Of a stretch of DNA of 64,000 bases, positions 46,001 through 57,892 are shown piece after piece. A model generated the notes under the pieces. That model did no database searches, was not told where the DNA came from, and saw only the letters and a list, made by a program, of their open reading frames with translations. The translations under genes were made by a program, and so were the position numbers. The DNA is from Morella rubra. Taxonomy: Eukaryota; Streptophyta; Magnoliopsida; Fagales; Myricaceae. The stretch's first letter is position 1. Each line of letters opens with the position of its first letter. The DNA lies in the NCBI GenBank assembly GCA_003952965.2, contig RXIC02000481.1, positions 1 through 64,000 on the forward strand, written 5' to 3'.

Positions 46001-48817
46001 TCAGAAGTTAATAATTAAATTCAAATATGTGTTATCATAAACTCGGCAACCTGAGTGATACCTGGAATTCTGTTGAGGTTCATTTCATGTAGATTTCTTC
46101 ATCAGGGGCCTTGTTACATCTTCTTAATTTGGTGGTGTTTGGAATGTCCTAGGCAAAATAGTTTAATCTTGGAAGCATTTTAAACTGATCTCAAGTTGAA
46201 AACTGTGGCACACCTGGTATATTCAGTTTTTCTATGAAACTTAAGTGGATAGTGATATAATCATTAATGTTGCTAAGATTCTTGTCATTGGTGATCAACT
46301 TTTTGTATTTCAATTTTGTGGCCTTAGCTGCTTTGGCAGTGTACTGCACTCATAGAATTTCTGGTGAGTTTAATTTAGGGGGGGGAAAAAGTAAAAGGTG
46401 TTCTTCAATACTATGTTGAATTTATATTTTCAGTTGGTCATGTGCTTAATATTGCACCCCATGGATATGGGGTTGCTGGACTGGCCTGATGTATGGCAAT
46501 GACTAAAGAAGATGCGCTGTAGATAGTTAAGAAATTTTATTGTAAAAAAAAATGGTGTATGGTTTATCTTGAGTAATTGGTTATTTTCTAAGTGAATGCA
46601 ATGTGTCTTCTGCAGCTTCTTGATTCTTGCCTAAAATCTCCACTTCTTCCAGCATATCTGGCGGCTGCTTTTGCTAAGAAATTGAGTCGGCTGTCGCTTT
46701 CAGTCCCTCCTTCAGGAGCATTGGTTATTATAGCTCTGATTCACAATCTCTTACGTAGACATCCTTCAATCAACTGTTTGGTGCACAGGGTAGCTATTAC
46801 GATCACATGTTGGCTATATATGTTTCTTTATTGTAGTCATTATTCATTTGCTCGTGGTGTATGTGGGGGTTGATAGCTGTGTTATCATATAGTGGAAATT
46901 GTGTGCATTACGTAAATTGCAGCTCCTTTGGTTGTCTCTTGAATCTCTTCCCTAACCCCTGCATATGATTGTTGCTTAGTGCACTGCAACACAAGTTGAG
47001 TGGCATCTACATAGTAATTATTGATATACTGGACAGGCTGTTATGAATCAACCATAAGTATTATTTTGCTATGAGAGTTTTGATGGAAAGAGTTAAAGAG
47101 AAGAAGATAGGTCTCCTTTTGGTAGCTCTTATTGAGGAAGTCTATGAAGGATTTTTACTTAGAGATGCAGATAAAATTCCCATGCGTGTTTTTCTTGATT
47201 ATCATTGCTAGAAATATGAAACTAGACCAGGTCATAACCCCCCCCCAACAACACTACCCCAAAAAACAGCAGCGTCGTAATAACAAGCTCTGCTAATCGT
47301 ATTGCTTATCAGCTTTCCAAAAGTTTTTATACATTTCAAGCATTATATAAAAAGTAAATGAAATAGTAGACTTTATGCAGGAAGATGATGATGAAACTAC
47401 GAAATGTAATTCAAAAGCAGAAGGTGATTCTGAAACTGGCTTAGACATGTCCAGCAGGAAACAAGGCATGGATTGGTTTAACAATGAAGAAAGTAACCCT
47501 ATAAAGTGCAATGCCATGAGTAAGTACTTCCTTGAATATTATTTTATCTGTCTTCAGCCGATTTCCTGCCCTAAGCCAACCTTCGGGTACTTCAATTATT
47601 CTTGAGTGGTGTGTACTCTTATCATCTTTGGGGAAACTTGTAGTTTCATTATTTGGACCAATGTTTTCATGTTATCTATATAGTTCGACGTATATACTAT
47701 ATGCGACCTCTATGGTTGATGTCATTTTATCTACAACTAGAATAATGATGCAACACAACTGAGGGCACTCGATAAAATATTTTGAACTGGGAAGCAGTCC
47801 CAAAACATGCAAAAACAGGAGAGTTTGAGGCAAACTGTATATGTGAGGAGGTTGATGTCTTTCATTTTGGCAGGTCATGTCCCAAAGTAACTCTTCTCAT
47901 GTTAGATGTTATGGTCCTTTTAAGTTTCATCCTAAAACCAAGCATTGTTGTGTTCCGAGTTTTCAGGCTTTTTGCCTGTATGTTAGCTCAAAAAGGGAAT
48001 GTGTTCCAGGCCAAATGCTCTTCTCAATCCTACCTAGTTACATGGCCTTATAGAATATGAGTACATGGAATTATAGGTCATGACTTTTCTGATTGCTTGT
48101 TTGTTTGGGTTGGAAGGCTTAAATCTCTTTTTTCCTTGTTCTCTTCCTTAGTATTGTCCGGTTCAATGGCCTAAGGATTAGGAGATATTCTGTTGTAACA
48201 TCTTTTGAGTGAATATCCCATGGCTTAAATGCTAAGTGATCCTTCCATATCTTTTGATTGAATATCCCATGGATAACTTCCTTCCATGTACATCAATCCC
48301 TCCCAGGTCTTCTGCTTGATCTTGGTCATTAATGTACATGCACACAATTGATAAACACATGAATGTCAATGCATCTTGGACTATGGGAATACTTTTTAGT
48401 GTTCACATATTGATGAATGTTTTTGGATCAGGAAGTTCACTTTGGGAGATTGATACCCTCCGGCACCACTATTGCCCTCCTGTTTCAAGGTACAAGATCC
48501 CATTCTGGTCATCGCTTTTTTTGTCTCCCCCAATCATACACATTGCACGACTACATTTGCACATCTTCAGTTCATATGCATGTATCTCCATAGTTGATTG
48601 CATTTTGTAATGGTTTTTTTCTTTTGGTGCTAGGTTTGTTTTGTCACTTGAGAATGATTTGACAGTCAGAGCTAAAACAACTGAAATAACAGTCAAAGAT
48701 TTCAGTTCGGGTTCATACACGACAATTTTTGGCGATGAGGTACATACTTATTTCTGTTAATACATGGAAAAATTTAGTAGTAACTTCATAAATTTCCTAT
48801 TATATAAAATAGCCTTT

Positions 48818-48848
<31 letters not shown>

Positions 48849-49310
48849 CATGGTGCTTTCAGTCAGTCATAAATATATTTTCAAGCTTGATTGGAGCATA
48901 ATTGGTATTTGAGTCCCTATGAATCTGCCTTTTTCTTTTATAGTCCGTTATCTGGAACATCCCTACTTTGCATCATTGGAGCTTAATTGAGGATTTTCCA
49001 TGTGTTCCTAACCATATATGCAGTTTATGACAATTTTAATGAGCCATTCCAGGACATGTTGTCATGAAGTTTAGTGTTTTTTTTTTCCCCCTCCTGGATG
49101 CTTAAGCGTGTTTTTTTTGTGCATTTCAAGTTCTCTCAAAGCTGCTCTCTTTATTTATTGCAGATCAGGCGAAGGGTAAAACAGGTTCCACTAGCATTCT
49201 ACAAAGTTACTCCCGCATCTTTATTCACAGACTCTGATTTTCCCGGTTGGACTTTTAAATATGATGATGGCAAGGAAAAGAATGATGGCAGTGAGATTAA
49301 GAATCAATGA
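43065..49310 (+). CDS. NOC4: NOC4-like nucleolar protein (CBF/Mak21 family), 15 exons
   Basis: Exons: 43065-43451, 43580-43672, 43801-43874, 44154-44215, 44348-44390, 44494-44594, 44743-44819, 44981-45082, 45638-45696, 45800-45974, 46616-46789, 47381-47519, 48432-48489, 48634-48739, 49164-49310; 598 aa in frame. The N-terminus has a basic KPKRKKAKH stretch, a likely nuclear/nucleolar signal. The C-terminal half holds the CBF/Mak21 domain (about 335-500) with LEYPNFYEKLYALLAPSIF, KHRAKFFQLLDSCLKSPLLP, FAKKLSRLSL and IALIHNLLRRHPS. An acidic insert DDDETTKCNS follows. Family role: Noc4 pairs with Nop14 in 40S subunit maturation and export; loss of the plant gene is embryo-lethal as I recall. 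The start may be the ATG at 43065 or the in-frame one at 43080, which begins MASVGSKPKRKK. Exon 2 ends at ACCGTT|GTAAGT, not at the earlier CACAG|GT. Confidence 0.92.
48815..48848 (+). repeat. T13-G21 homopolymer junction in NOC4 intron 14
   Basis: Thirteen T are followed directly by twenty-one G. The G run can form a quadruplex on the coding strand of DNA and pre-mRNA. Exact lengths of such runs are often wrong in assemblies. Confidence 0.85.
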
Positions 49311-50574
49311 CTGTGATGATGGTTCTGCAGAAGAACGAGTTGAGAGTTTATGAACCAAATGCAGATTCTTTCGTGTACGCTGATTCATCGTCTTTGAGAG
49401 ATCGTTTTCCTCTTTGGTTTAGGCTCGTCTTTAGTGCAGAGGGGTTTGAAATTTTGTAGTGCTAGTTCAGTTTACTGTACGCAGCAGATTTTGAGTTGCT
49501 CTTCTTCCAATCGTCTTTGATAATTATTATCATTATTTTTCTATTCTGCTATAAGCTCTTCTGCCAATTATCTTCTTTACATGTGTAATCTGTAATTTCC
49601 TTAAGATGGAATGTTCTCAGCCAAGATATTAATTAACAAATTACTCTTCTTTGGCTGCCAAATCATTAGTATAAACATGAGATCTAACTCGGTCTCGTTG
49701 CGCACCTTGGTATAAGCATGTTCTTGTGGGTTGGATTGTGGGCGTATGTGTTAGTGTTAAGCACAGAAATTGGGTCTGAAACCGGTTTTGAGACTCTGTT
49801 TGGTTGGATAAGCGCCAAAATTGATTTTATTCTTCTAAGATTCTAAAATATCATTATTTTTGTAATGAAAAAATTCCTGATGCAGATTTCAAAAAGCACA
49901 GCTGCGAGAAGCTGCGGCGAAACCAAGCGGCTCCGCCAATTCCTCCGTTCGGTCTTCCAAACAGAGACTCGTGTGTAGATGAATTCGCGGTGGTAGATCC
50001 GTGCAGATCCACCATTGTTAGGCGGCGGATCCACCTCGTGAGCCCCACTGGGGGCAATTGTGGTGGATCTACATAGGATCCCCTCCTGCTAGGTGGATCG
50101 CACGCCCAATTGGGATTGACACTCATGATGGATCTACATCAGTCCACTGTCGCTAAAAAGACAGCCTGCCTGAGAAGCGCGAGGTAGACCTGCCACAAAT
50201 CCACCGCTCCTTGCCTGTGCGACAGTGGGCCTGCCGCCACAAACCCACCACGGGTGGCCTCAGTTATTTATTTAGTTTTTAATTATTTTTCGATATTTTT
50301 ATTTTATAAAAATAAAAATAAAAAAAATGGTGCATTTAAACTGGTTCTGAAACTAGTTTTAGACCCTCATAATAACCAAACATGGATCCATGAATCTTCA
50401 AATCAAAATGAAACAAGGTTTCCTCATCCGGGACAAAGTATTTTAATGACTCGACCAGAGGACATTCTGATACATGTTTGAAACTAGTAACAGGCTAAAT
50501 CAAATGCACGCCATGGTGGGCGTTCATAGCACATTATTCGCATAGGCTGGCTAAGAATCATATCTAATAATACA
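49311..50574. other. Convergent spacer between NOC4 and PP2C
   Basis: The 3' ends of two convergent genes lie here. A GC-rich, repeat-like block at 49772-50381 fills most of the spacer; the flanking parts are the two 3' UTR regions. The minus-strand ORFs at 49843-50126 have no family features. Confidence 0.55.
49772..50381. mobile_element. GC-rich repeat-like insertion, class uncertain
   Basis: The block is bounded by related sequences: GGGTCTGAAACCGGTTTT with GTTTGGTTGG on the left, and GGTTCTGAAACTAGTTTT with AACCAAAC on the right. GTTTGGTT/AACCAAAC is thus inverted while the CTGAAAC-rich part is direct. The core is unusually GC-rich for this window and repeats GTGGATC/GGATCCACC-like words. 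No coding domain or target-site duplication was found. Confidence 0.4.
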
Positions 50575-52531
50575 TTACTGGTCCAATATCTGTTGGAGAA
50601 GATCGAAACCTTCTGCTGATATACACCTCTTGAGTTGAAATTTTGGGATCTCAAGCCGAGGTGGTGGGTCTGGAGAAAAACACACAATAACTACTGTAAG
50701 GTTGTCACGTGTATTGCGCTTGAGTGCCTCCCTCACCAGCTCCCTTGCGCATCTCTCTGGATCATTATGAAGCATCAATTCCTTCCTTGCAATTGTAACT
50801 GCGCATTGGCTGCTCATCACATCCCACAGGCCATCACAACCTAGTATCAGGAATTCATCTTCCTCACTCAGGACCATCTCTCGAAGCTCTGGCTCTGCAC
50901 TCAGGGGACATGATGAGCCTTTGGGTCCTTTCATGTGCCAATCTCCGAGGGCACGTGCCACTAATAATTGACCATTAAGGTAGCCATCATATACAACACC
51001 GCCAAGTTTCTCGATTCTTAGTCTCTCGGAAGAGCAATCAGCCTTATGGTCTTTGGACAGCTCGACTGCCTTGCCTCGTTTCCCCAACACTGCTCGACAA
51101 TCCCCTGCATTTGCAATTAGCATCATCCTGAAAGGAGATCATATGTCAAACACAAGTGGCTCATCCATCGAGACATAGAAAAATAAGAGGTAAGAATTTG
51201 GAAGCTAAATCCCTACATTGCATACAGATAAAAGCCTATACAAAGTGGGCCAAAATTTGAAAAAGAAATTACATGTTCCCAAGCATAATGTCACGAACTA
51301 GACATTCAGAGATGAAAGCATAATTGCTGGGCAGAACCCATAAGTCATTAATTGGTAACTGAAGTTTTATTCTAGGGTTTAGCCAAGAAAGGCTTCTACC
51401 TGAACAAGGTAAGTGTTGAAAAGTATGATTTTGGCAAAGTCCAACATAGATATATGTTAACCGTTTTCCTTCACATATGGGTATCACTGACTCATCATTG
51501 CAAACTGTTCAATTATTATTCGCTGTACGCATGCCTCATGAGCCTCGGGGGGTAATGAACATAAAAGTAAAGTCAGACCAGTATGGTAGCCAAATATCGT
51601 CTCCAGATCTTGATTAATTTGTAGTTCAACTTTAATTTACCCAAGACTAACAAATTTCAAGAACAACAAACAGTAATAGTGAGCTCAGGCTAGAAACAGC
51701 GATTACCTTCCAAAAATAAGGGCAGTCAGGGCGGTGGTGCCAGAGGAGCTGTCAAGGGAAGTAGCATCAGCAAAAGCATGGTCAGCTCTTAGAAAAGCAC
51801 TCTTAATGGCCTTCCTCACACAAATGGGGAAATGATCGTCCTCAACTATATATTGTAGAATGTTCTCTTTGATAAACAGAGCCGCATCTATACCCCCATG
51901 GCCATCAAACACCTGCAGCAGAACCATAATGATCAACAAGCAGCCTCTGATATAAAGCTCATCATTTATTTGTTATATTTTAATTAAGGTATCAAGAATC
52001 TATGATTCCAGTACTTAAATTACCAACCCCATAGAAAGCTCCAGGAGAACAAGAGTGTGCAGTTGCACCTAAATGTTCAGGAAGATTATCTATACAGATG
52101 TACTCATCCTCCATATGTGGTTTCGGTCCAATCTCCGAACAACTTCCAGAACGAAAAACGGGTACAAACGTGGAATTGCCATCTGATAGTGAGTTGGAGC
52201 TTACAACCCCGATATCCATTTCCTAAGCAAAGGACCGGAGAGACAACTAATTAAGTGATGCAAATTCTGTGCAAAAGAAGCTGGACACTGCAATTAGCTT
52301 AGCTGGTATTAGTGATATAGATTTCCTCACCATATCAATAGTAGAAGCCAACTGGTCCGAGCTCACACAATGTCCTATTGGTGGGAGGTGCCGGGGAGGT
52401 TTTCTCATCTTCATAACGTTCATGCTCTCAACACTTTCCAACTTGTCTTCTCTCATTGCGGTGAGGTCTCCCTTTCTGTGATCTTCTTCAGAGATACAAA
52501 GAGGATTTGAGTATTCAGTCCCTGCAGCCAT
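50575..52531 (-). CDS. PP2C: PP2C protein phosphatase, DBP1/PP2C22-like, 4 exons
   Basis: Minus-strand exons 52531-52331, 52222-52028, 51912-51707 and 51127-50575 give 384 aa. PP2C motifs are in order: PHMEDEY (metal-binding Asp106), FDGHGG (134-139, Asp135 and Gly136), [18 protein letters not shown] (207-214), [40 protein letters not shown] (Asp299) and RDNLTVVIV (Asp342). All four catalytic metal-binding Asp are present, so an active Mg/Mn-dependent Ser/Thr phosphatase is expected. The end, [17 protein letters not shown], and the overall length match the DBP1/PP2C22/PP2C27 group; some members modulate stress and defence signalling. The usual Ser of the G-D-S-R-A motif is Cys211 here. The first 65 residues are low in conservation. 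A TTG precedes the ATG in frame; ATG at 52531 is the first true start. Confidence 0.94.
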
Positions 52532-52561
52532 TTTGCTTTCCAAAGCTTGAATCCATTCAAT

Positions 52562-53081
52562 CTGTACAACAACTGGGCAACTAAAATTGAGCTTTTATAT
52601 TGGCAAGTGAACAGTTCCTGCTAGCAAGGAAGCAAAAAAATGAAAAGACAAAAAAAGGTACAAAAATAGCTTTAACTTCAGTCCTCGAAGGCTTTTACTT
52701 CTGAGGTTCCTTTCAATGTCCATCTGGGCAATATTGGATAGAAATCTAGTCCTATAATCATGTCAGCCCAAATTAAGCAAATGATCAAATCACGCAGTTG
52801 ACATTTTGCAATTTTACCAAGTCCCACCTTTAATTATACCCAATAAGATGTTCTCCCCAACAATTAGCATGAAAATAAAACTTTGCAGAATTAGTGTATA
52901 GAACAAAATCACAATCACCCATAAAATCTATAACCCAAATATCGCATCTCACAGAATTTGCTAATCGATAACCAAAAAAAAGGGGGGGAAACAGAAAAGG
53001 AAAACAAAAACCAAATTCTTCTCAAACAAAGAATCGTATATATTCAGTAAAAGAAGATTCGCCAGTTATCAGAGTACTTAC
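52562..53081 (-). other. Candidate 5'-UTR intron of the PP2C gene
   Basis: On the minus strand a strong donor TATT|GTAAGT at 53081 pairs with an acceptor TTGTACAG|A at 52562, ending 30 nt before the start codon. This would place the promoter beyond 53090. It is inferred from splice signals only. Confidence 0.35.
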
Positions 53082-53485
53082 AATACGGCTATCGTAAGGA
53101 AAGACTATCCCTTACCAAACTCTTTCTGAAATTATGCTCGAGAGGAAAGACGAGTGGAGAAGGAGTGATACCCAGAAAGCCACAAAAGCGGTCCGGAGCT
53201 TTCAGACTGAAATGATGAGAAAAAAAGGAAGACAGTTAAGTGCCAAATAAATGACGAAGGGCAATTGTCAAGACTAGGGATGGATTGGTACTGGGGAGCT
53301 GTTATTGGTCGAAAGGGTTTGATTTTGATTTTTCCGATGAAGACAATTTTACTGACATGTTGTACAATATGAGAACGGAGATTCGTAACAGACTAGCATG
53401 TTCAATAATTGCGGCTGGAACGTCCTGGCCGTAGGATCCATGCACGCGAGAAATGTCGACGTTCCGATTTGTATGGACAGATATC

Positions 53486-53686
53486 GTTACGTTTGATTCA
53501 GATTCAAAACACTTTTTTTTTTTTTTTTTTTTTAAAGTAGTATATATTCTTCTGAAATCGGTAAAAAATGTGTTAAAATTATTAAAATTTTAAAAAAATT
53601 ATCAAAATCAGTAAAAAGTATTAAAATTGATAAAAAAATAATTATAAAATTTTTTTAAAGCGTTTTGAAAACAACCCAAACATAAC
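53486..53686. mobile_element. AT-rich MITE with GTTAYGTTTG ends
   Basis: The left end is GTTACGTTTGATT and the reverse complement of the right end is GTTATGTTTGGGTT. The interior is nearly all A/T, including a T21-class run, and repeats AATCGGTAAAAA/AATCAGTAAAAAGT. ATCG before and CGAT after extend the inverted repeat by a few bases. Confidence 0.6.
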
Positions 53687-54357
53687 CGATGCATCCCCAG
53701 CTCAAGGTCGTTGACAATGGTTGACAAAGCGGGCAACATTGGATTCGCGTAGGATACGAGCAAAACTGGACCCCTATAAATATCGTCTTCTGTTTTTTAA
53801 TTAAATACCCGGTTGCTACGAGATTGGCTTAGCAGACGCTGATGTGTTTGTTTTTTTAAAATAATAATAATAATAATGTTCCGATAATATTTTCCAAGCA
53901 GAAGGCTAAACTTAATCACTTTTTTCAAAAAAAAATAGGACAGTAACTTAAATTTTTATTAAATACTTTCACTTATGGTATAAGAATACATAAGGTAGAT
54001 TTTGTGTGTCAAAATTTTAACCTAATAAAATAACAATAAAATAATCTCTATCTCTCTATCAATATCATTCCATTTATAAAATCTTCTAATCACAATTTAG
54101 ACAGAAAATTACATAAAACATTCATCCCTCATTGAAGTTAATCTATTGCTTGTTACTTTCTCGTCTCCTCGTTGCATTCACTACAATAAAGAATAAAAAA
54201 TAAACATTACACATAGAAGATGCATTCAAACAGTTGCATCTACTTGCTCTACTTCACGACGAGCTGACATGGATCAAACAGATGGGAAGAAAGGTTTCTA
54301 CAATATGTTTTAAAGAGTTCAAATTTATAATTACCTGGAAAACGCCTTTCAAGATAA

Positions 54358-54540
54358 TTTTTTTTTTTGGTCAGTCAGTAATTATATCAGGAAAAAAATA
54401 CACCAGGGACAAGCCCCATTACACAGAAGGTGCCAGCAATACAAAGAGAATGGAAGGGAGCAAAACATCCCTTTCCCAAACAGAACCTAACCTGGATCCA
54501 AAAAGCCATTAAACAGAACACCAGAATCAACAACATTGTA
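54358..54540 (-). mobile_element. Probable non-LTR retroelement 3' fragment
   Basis: A T-run at 54358-54368 is, on the minus strand, a poly(A) tail after ATAATTACTGACTGACC. The sequence before it on that strand (GGCTTGTCCCTGGTGTATTT) is not AT-rich. No target-site duplication was found. Confidence 0.4.
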
Positions 54541-54734
54541 TACAAGAAGGTTGCAGATCACAATCCATAAGCTAGACATCTTCCTCATGGGGGTTGCTTC
54601 TGAAAATGGCCCGTGATAGCCACTGAGAGGTTCCATTTTCCATGTTTGAAATCCGCAAGAAAAAACATTGATCCCCAGGATTCAGGAAAGCGATATATAC
54701 GCATTTGTATCAAGTTTCATCCCAAAACCAATTG

Positions 54735-55092
54735 AATGGGAAGAGGTGGCCCAATAGATATATGAAGTACAAGATTAAATGGTCCCTTATCAATGAGACT
54801 CTTAACACTCCCCCTCACGTGCAGGCCGAATGAACATGGTGTAACAATTCCAATTGGCTACCCAATAGGTATAAGAAGACCAAAAAGTTCTCATAAACAA
54901 AACTCAGGTGCGTATTGGGTTAGAGCAATGGGAAAAGGTGGCCAAGGTATATAAAGTACAAGATTAAATGGTCTTATCAGGGACTCTTAAGAAAAGAAAG
55001 CAAAAAAAGGAAGGGTGCAATGAACAATTCTCTACCTGAAAGAGACCAAAAAGTTCTCATAAACTGGAAAACTCAGGTGCGTATTGGGTTAG
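54735..55092. repeat. Interleaved direct repeats, possibly a decayed TRIM
   Basis: Unit A (54735-54807 and 54927-54991) shares GTACAAGATTAAATGGTC and ACTCTTAA. Unit B (54878-54925 and 55044-55092) shares GACCAAAAAGTTCTCATAAA and ACTCAGGTGCGTATTGGGTT. The order is A-B-A-B. After the first A comes CTCCCCCTCACGTGCAGG, like the CTCCCCCACAAACTCAAGG that follows the 16390-16603 LTR, hinting that A is an LTR remnant. No intact primer-binding site is visible. Confidence 0.5.
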
Positions 55093-55253
55093 AACTTAAG
55101 GTGTGACGAACAAGTCAATTTGTTATCAAGCGGCAATGGGTATGTTTCTCTAATTAGAGAACCAAAGGAACGAACAAGTCCAACAGCACATTTCTATTCA
55201 GTGAAGGACAGAACAGCCATGGGAAGCACTTGTGGTGTTTGGATCCGGTGGTT

Positions 55254-55529
55254 TTTTTTAAAAAAGCAATACTTCATTGACAAGTACCAAAGATTACGAG
55301 GAGGGTTAGCCCCATATACACCAATGGATAATTGCCAAAAAAAATCTCAAGATAACAAGAAACGTCACTCCAGTCAAACAGTGAGGAGGAGGCGGCCAAC
55401 GAGCAATATCGTGCGCTAATGAATTCCCAATACGCAGAAAAAACAAAAATTCCAAAGAATAAAAAATAGAAACTAAACAACATGACTCTAATCTCCAAGG
55501 ACAGCAATTAGAATGCTGCAAAAAAAGCA
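55254..55529 (-). mobile_element. 276-bp retroelement insertion with perfect 14-bp TSD
   Basis: TGGATCCGGTGGTT occurs at 55240-55253 and 55530-55543 as an exact direct repeat. The inserted sequence begins with a T/A-rich run (TTTTTTAAAAAAG); on the minus strand this is a poly(A)-like tail after GACAAGTACC-type sequence read in reverse. This is the hallmark of target-primed reverse transcription of a 5'-truncated LINE. No coding domain is visible. Confidence 0.75.
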
Positions 55530-57094
55530 TGGATCCGGTGGTTGGCATTGAACAACTGTTGTTGTCAATTAAAGAGAACCAGAGGGTCAAAGTGGAAAAT
55601 GGAGAAAGCTCCCCATAGATTCCCTAGTTGGCTGCCAACAGACTTTGAAAAGGGCCCCCCAGCTTAGTCTCAGGGAAATGGAGACGGATACTTTTTCTTA
55701 ACACGTTCGTATTCTGAAAATTGTCGGGTAGTTGCTGCCCACTGGATAACCAAGAGCATATTGTCTTTACTGGAACGAGGAAGGATCTGGCAAGTGGCAA
55801 CCATAATGATGAACCAAATTTTTGATTGCATAATCCTTGAGATCTTCATCTGGAAGACAAACCACCTTCCTAGTTCTTGACTTCGGATTGCATAGGATCC
55901 TTGTCAAGCTTCCCTCAACTTATCAAACTTAATTATGTGGCAAAGATGACCCTAAGTTCTTCTATAGAGCCCTTTTCATTTTGCTGTTAGTTTCAAGTGG
56001 TGAAAGTTTCATTTGAAACTGTCTTCAGGGCAGATGACCCATAACTATAAGCAAGAGAGCAATACTTTATAAAAAGGAATCGGTGGGTGGTGAACTGAAA
56101 GAAGAGATAGAAGCACTAAAAGCCGATTTTCCGAGCTATGCTCGGCGGAGGAGCACTCGTGGTTTTCGACTCCTTTATGAATCCCTTAATCTTCCTTTAC
56201 AATCTAATTCAAATTCAGTCTTAAATAGCATTTTCTTATATTCTCATCGGCAAGTTACCGACATTATTTAGAAACAAAGAAAGAAAAACAACACATCATA
56301 TCGTATCAGTAATACTGTGATCATTAACTTTGTGTAGAAAAAGTGGGACATGTTCGAAGAAAGATAGAACAGTCATCCAATCCAAAACATGGAGGCTCCA
56401 TGGACCCACTTGCAATTAGTTGAGTAGAAATTCGGATACGACACTTCAGCTAAACGCCACTAAAATTGATTACCCACATGGCCATTTATTTTTCTATCAT
56501 TATCCATCACCTACACTCAAAGCATCATATCATCACCTGTTCCAATAAAGATGCCTGCCTCCCCTGGCGTTACTTGAGTAATATTCTCATACACCACTTG
56601 CTATATTCGCTGAAACTTTTTATTAATCAGCAGAATATTGTGGTTGGCGCTTCGTGTAAACAGGAATATTTACTTAGCACAACAAATAGGAATATGCTGC
56701 AAAAGTTGAGTTTAGTAAAAAGGTACGGCTAAATTAGCCCCAACATGACATCAAGTTACTAATATATATAAACCGTGTTTTATTTCACCGACATTTCCGG
56801 CGCAATTAGATCCCCATGTGAATCACATGTCATACGAAACATTAGTCTCCTTTTAACTCTAGCAGTTTCTATAAAGGATTTGCAAGATGATTCCGAGACC
56901 AACTCCAATCGGATATAGTCGGGACTTAGGTTAATTAGAGTCGGAATCGGAGTTTAAAAAAAATTATAACTTATATTGGAGTCAGAGTCAAATTTGCAGT
57001 CTATAGGGTTAGTTTTGACCTATATTTTAAAAATTATATTTATCTCCTCTAAATGACACAATGTTTGAGTCTTCTAGATTTAAAGATAATAAAA

Positions 57095-57530
57095 AACTTA
57101 TAAAGTGTTTAAATCTATTAAGAAAATAACAATTATTTGAGCCAGTGACTTCACAAAAATTTTAGACTACATAAACCTAGATGCCAAGCCGACTCTGATT
57201 AAAAACATACAAAATATTTAAATTTATTAAGGAAAAAATTATTATTTAGGCAATTGGCTCTATAAAAATTTTGGGTTGCATAACTACTAACTCAGAACTG
57301 ACTCTGACTGAAAACAGTGTTTAAATCTATTATAAAAAAAAATATTATTCAGGCCATGGCTCTCTAAAAATTTTGGACTAGATAACTACTGACTCCAAAC
57401 TGACTCAGACTGAAAACCTACAAAGTGCAAAATCTATTAAGAAAAAAATTGTTAATTAGACTGTGATCCAACACAAATTTTGCGCTACAAAAGCCTAACA
57501 CAGCCCGACTCTAAACCTACTCCGACTGAT
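57095..57530. repeat. Imperfect four-copy tandem repeat, about 109-bp period
   Basis: Copies begin near 57098, 57207, 57316 and 57418. Each contains TTTAAATCTATTAAG-AAA, then AAAAATTTTGGACTA-ATAA, then a GACTCTGACTGAAAAC-like end. Both flanks carry GAGTCGGAATCGGAG/GTCGGAGTCG words in the opposite sense, so the array sits inside a loose inverted repeat (about 56930-57560). Confidence 0.7.
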
Positions 57531-57624
57531 CGACGTCGGAGTCGATTTTGACTCCTACTAAATCAGTCAACACAACGAAGAGAAGAAAGTCCCCCCAACC
57601 GGAATCGGAACGAAAAACTTTTCG

Positions 57625-57834
57625 TTTTTTTTTTTTTAAATGACGACAACCCATGCAAGATGGGGCCGTTCGGACCCACCTTTTTTTGGGTAAATTCCGA
57701 GCGAGTGGGGCGGGGCATCTTCAACGTCACTGGAGCCAGTTTCAGTCTGAGTTTGATCTCAGCTGAGTTTCGAACCTAGGATCACATAGTCCTCGCCGAC
57801 GCCTTTACCAGCTGGGCTGCTACCCGGTGGGGCC
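57625..57834 (-). mobile_element. tRNA-derived SINE
   Basis: Read on the minus strand, a tRNA-like head has box A (GGTAGCAGCCCAGCTGGTA, about 57823-57805) and box B (GGTTCGAAACTC, 57776-57765), the pol III internal promoter elements at normal spacing. A non-tRNA body follows and ends in about 13 A (57637-57625). Box A has a small insertion against the tRNA consensus. Size (about 210 bp) suits plant SINEs such as Au; I cannot assign the family. No clear target-site duplication was found. A tRNA gene is excluded because the sequence cannot form an acceptor stem. Confidence 0.75.
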
Positions 57835-57892
57835 CTTTGTTCCATGTTACGCAATAAGAAATTGTCACTTGCAGAGGAATAAAACGAAAAAT

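Noticed and set aside
57750..57834. A tRNA gene at this position
   Set aside because: Box A and box B are present, but no acceptor stem or normal anticodon arm can be formed and a poly(A)-tailed body follows; it is a SINE.
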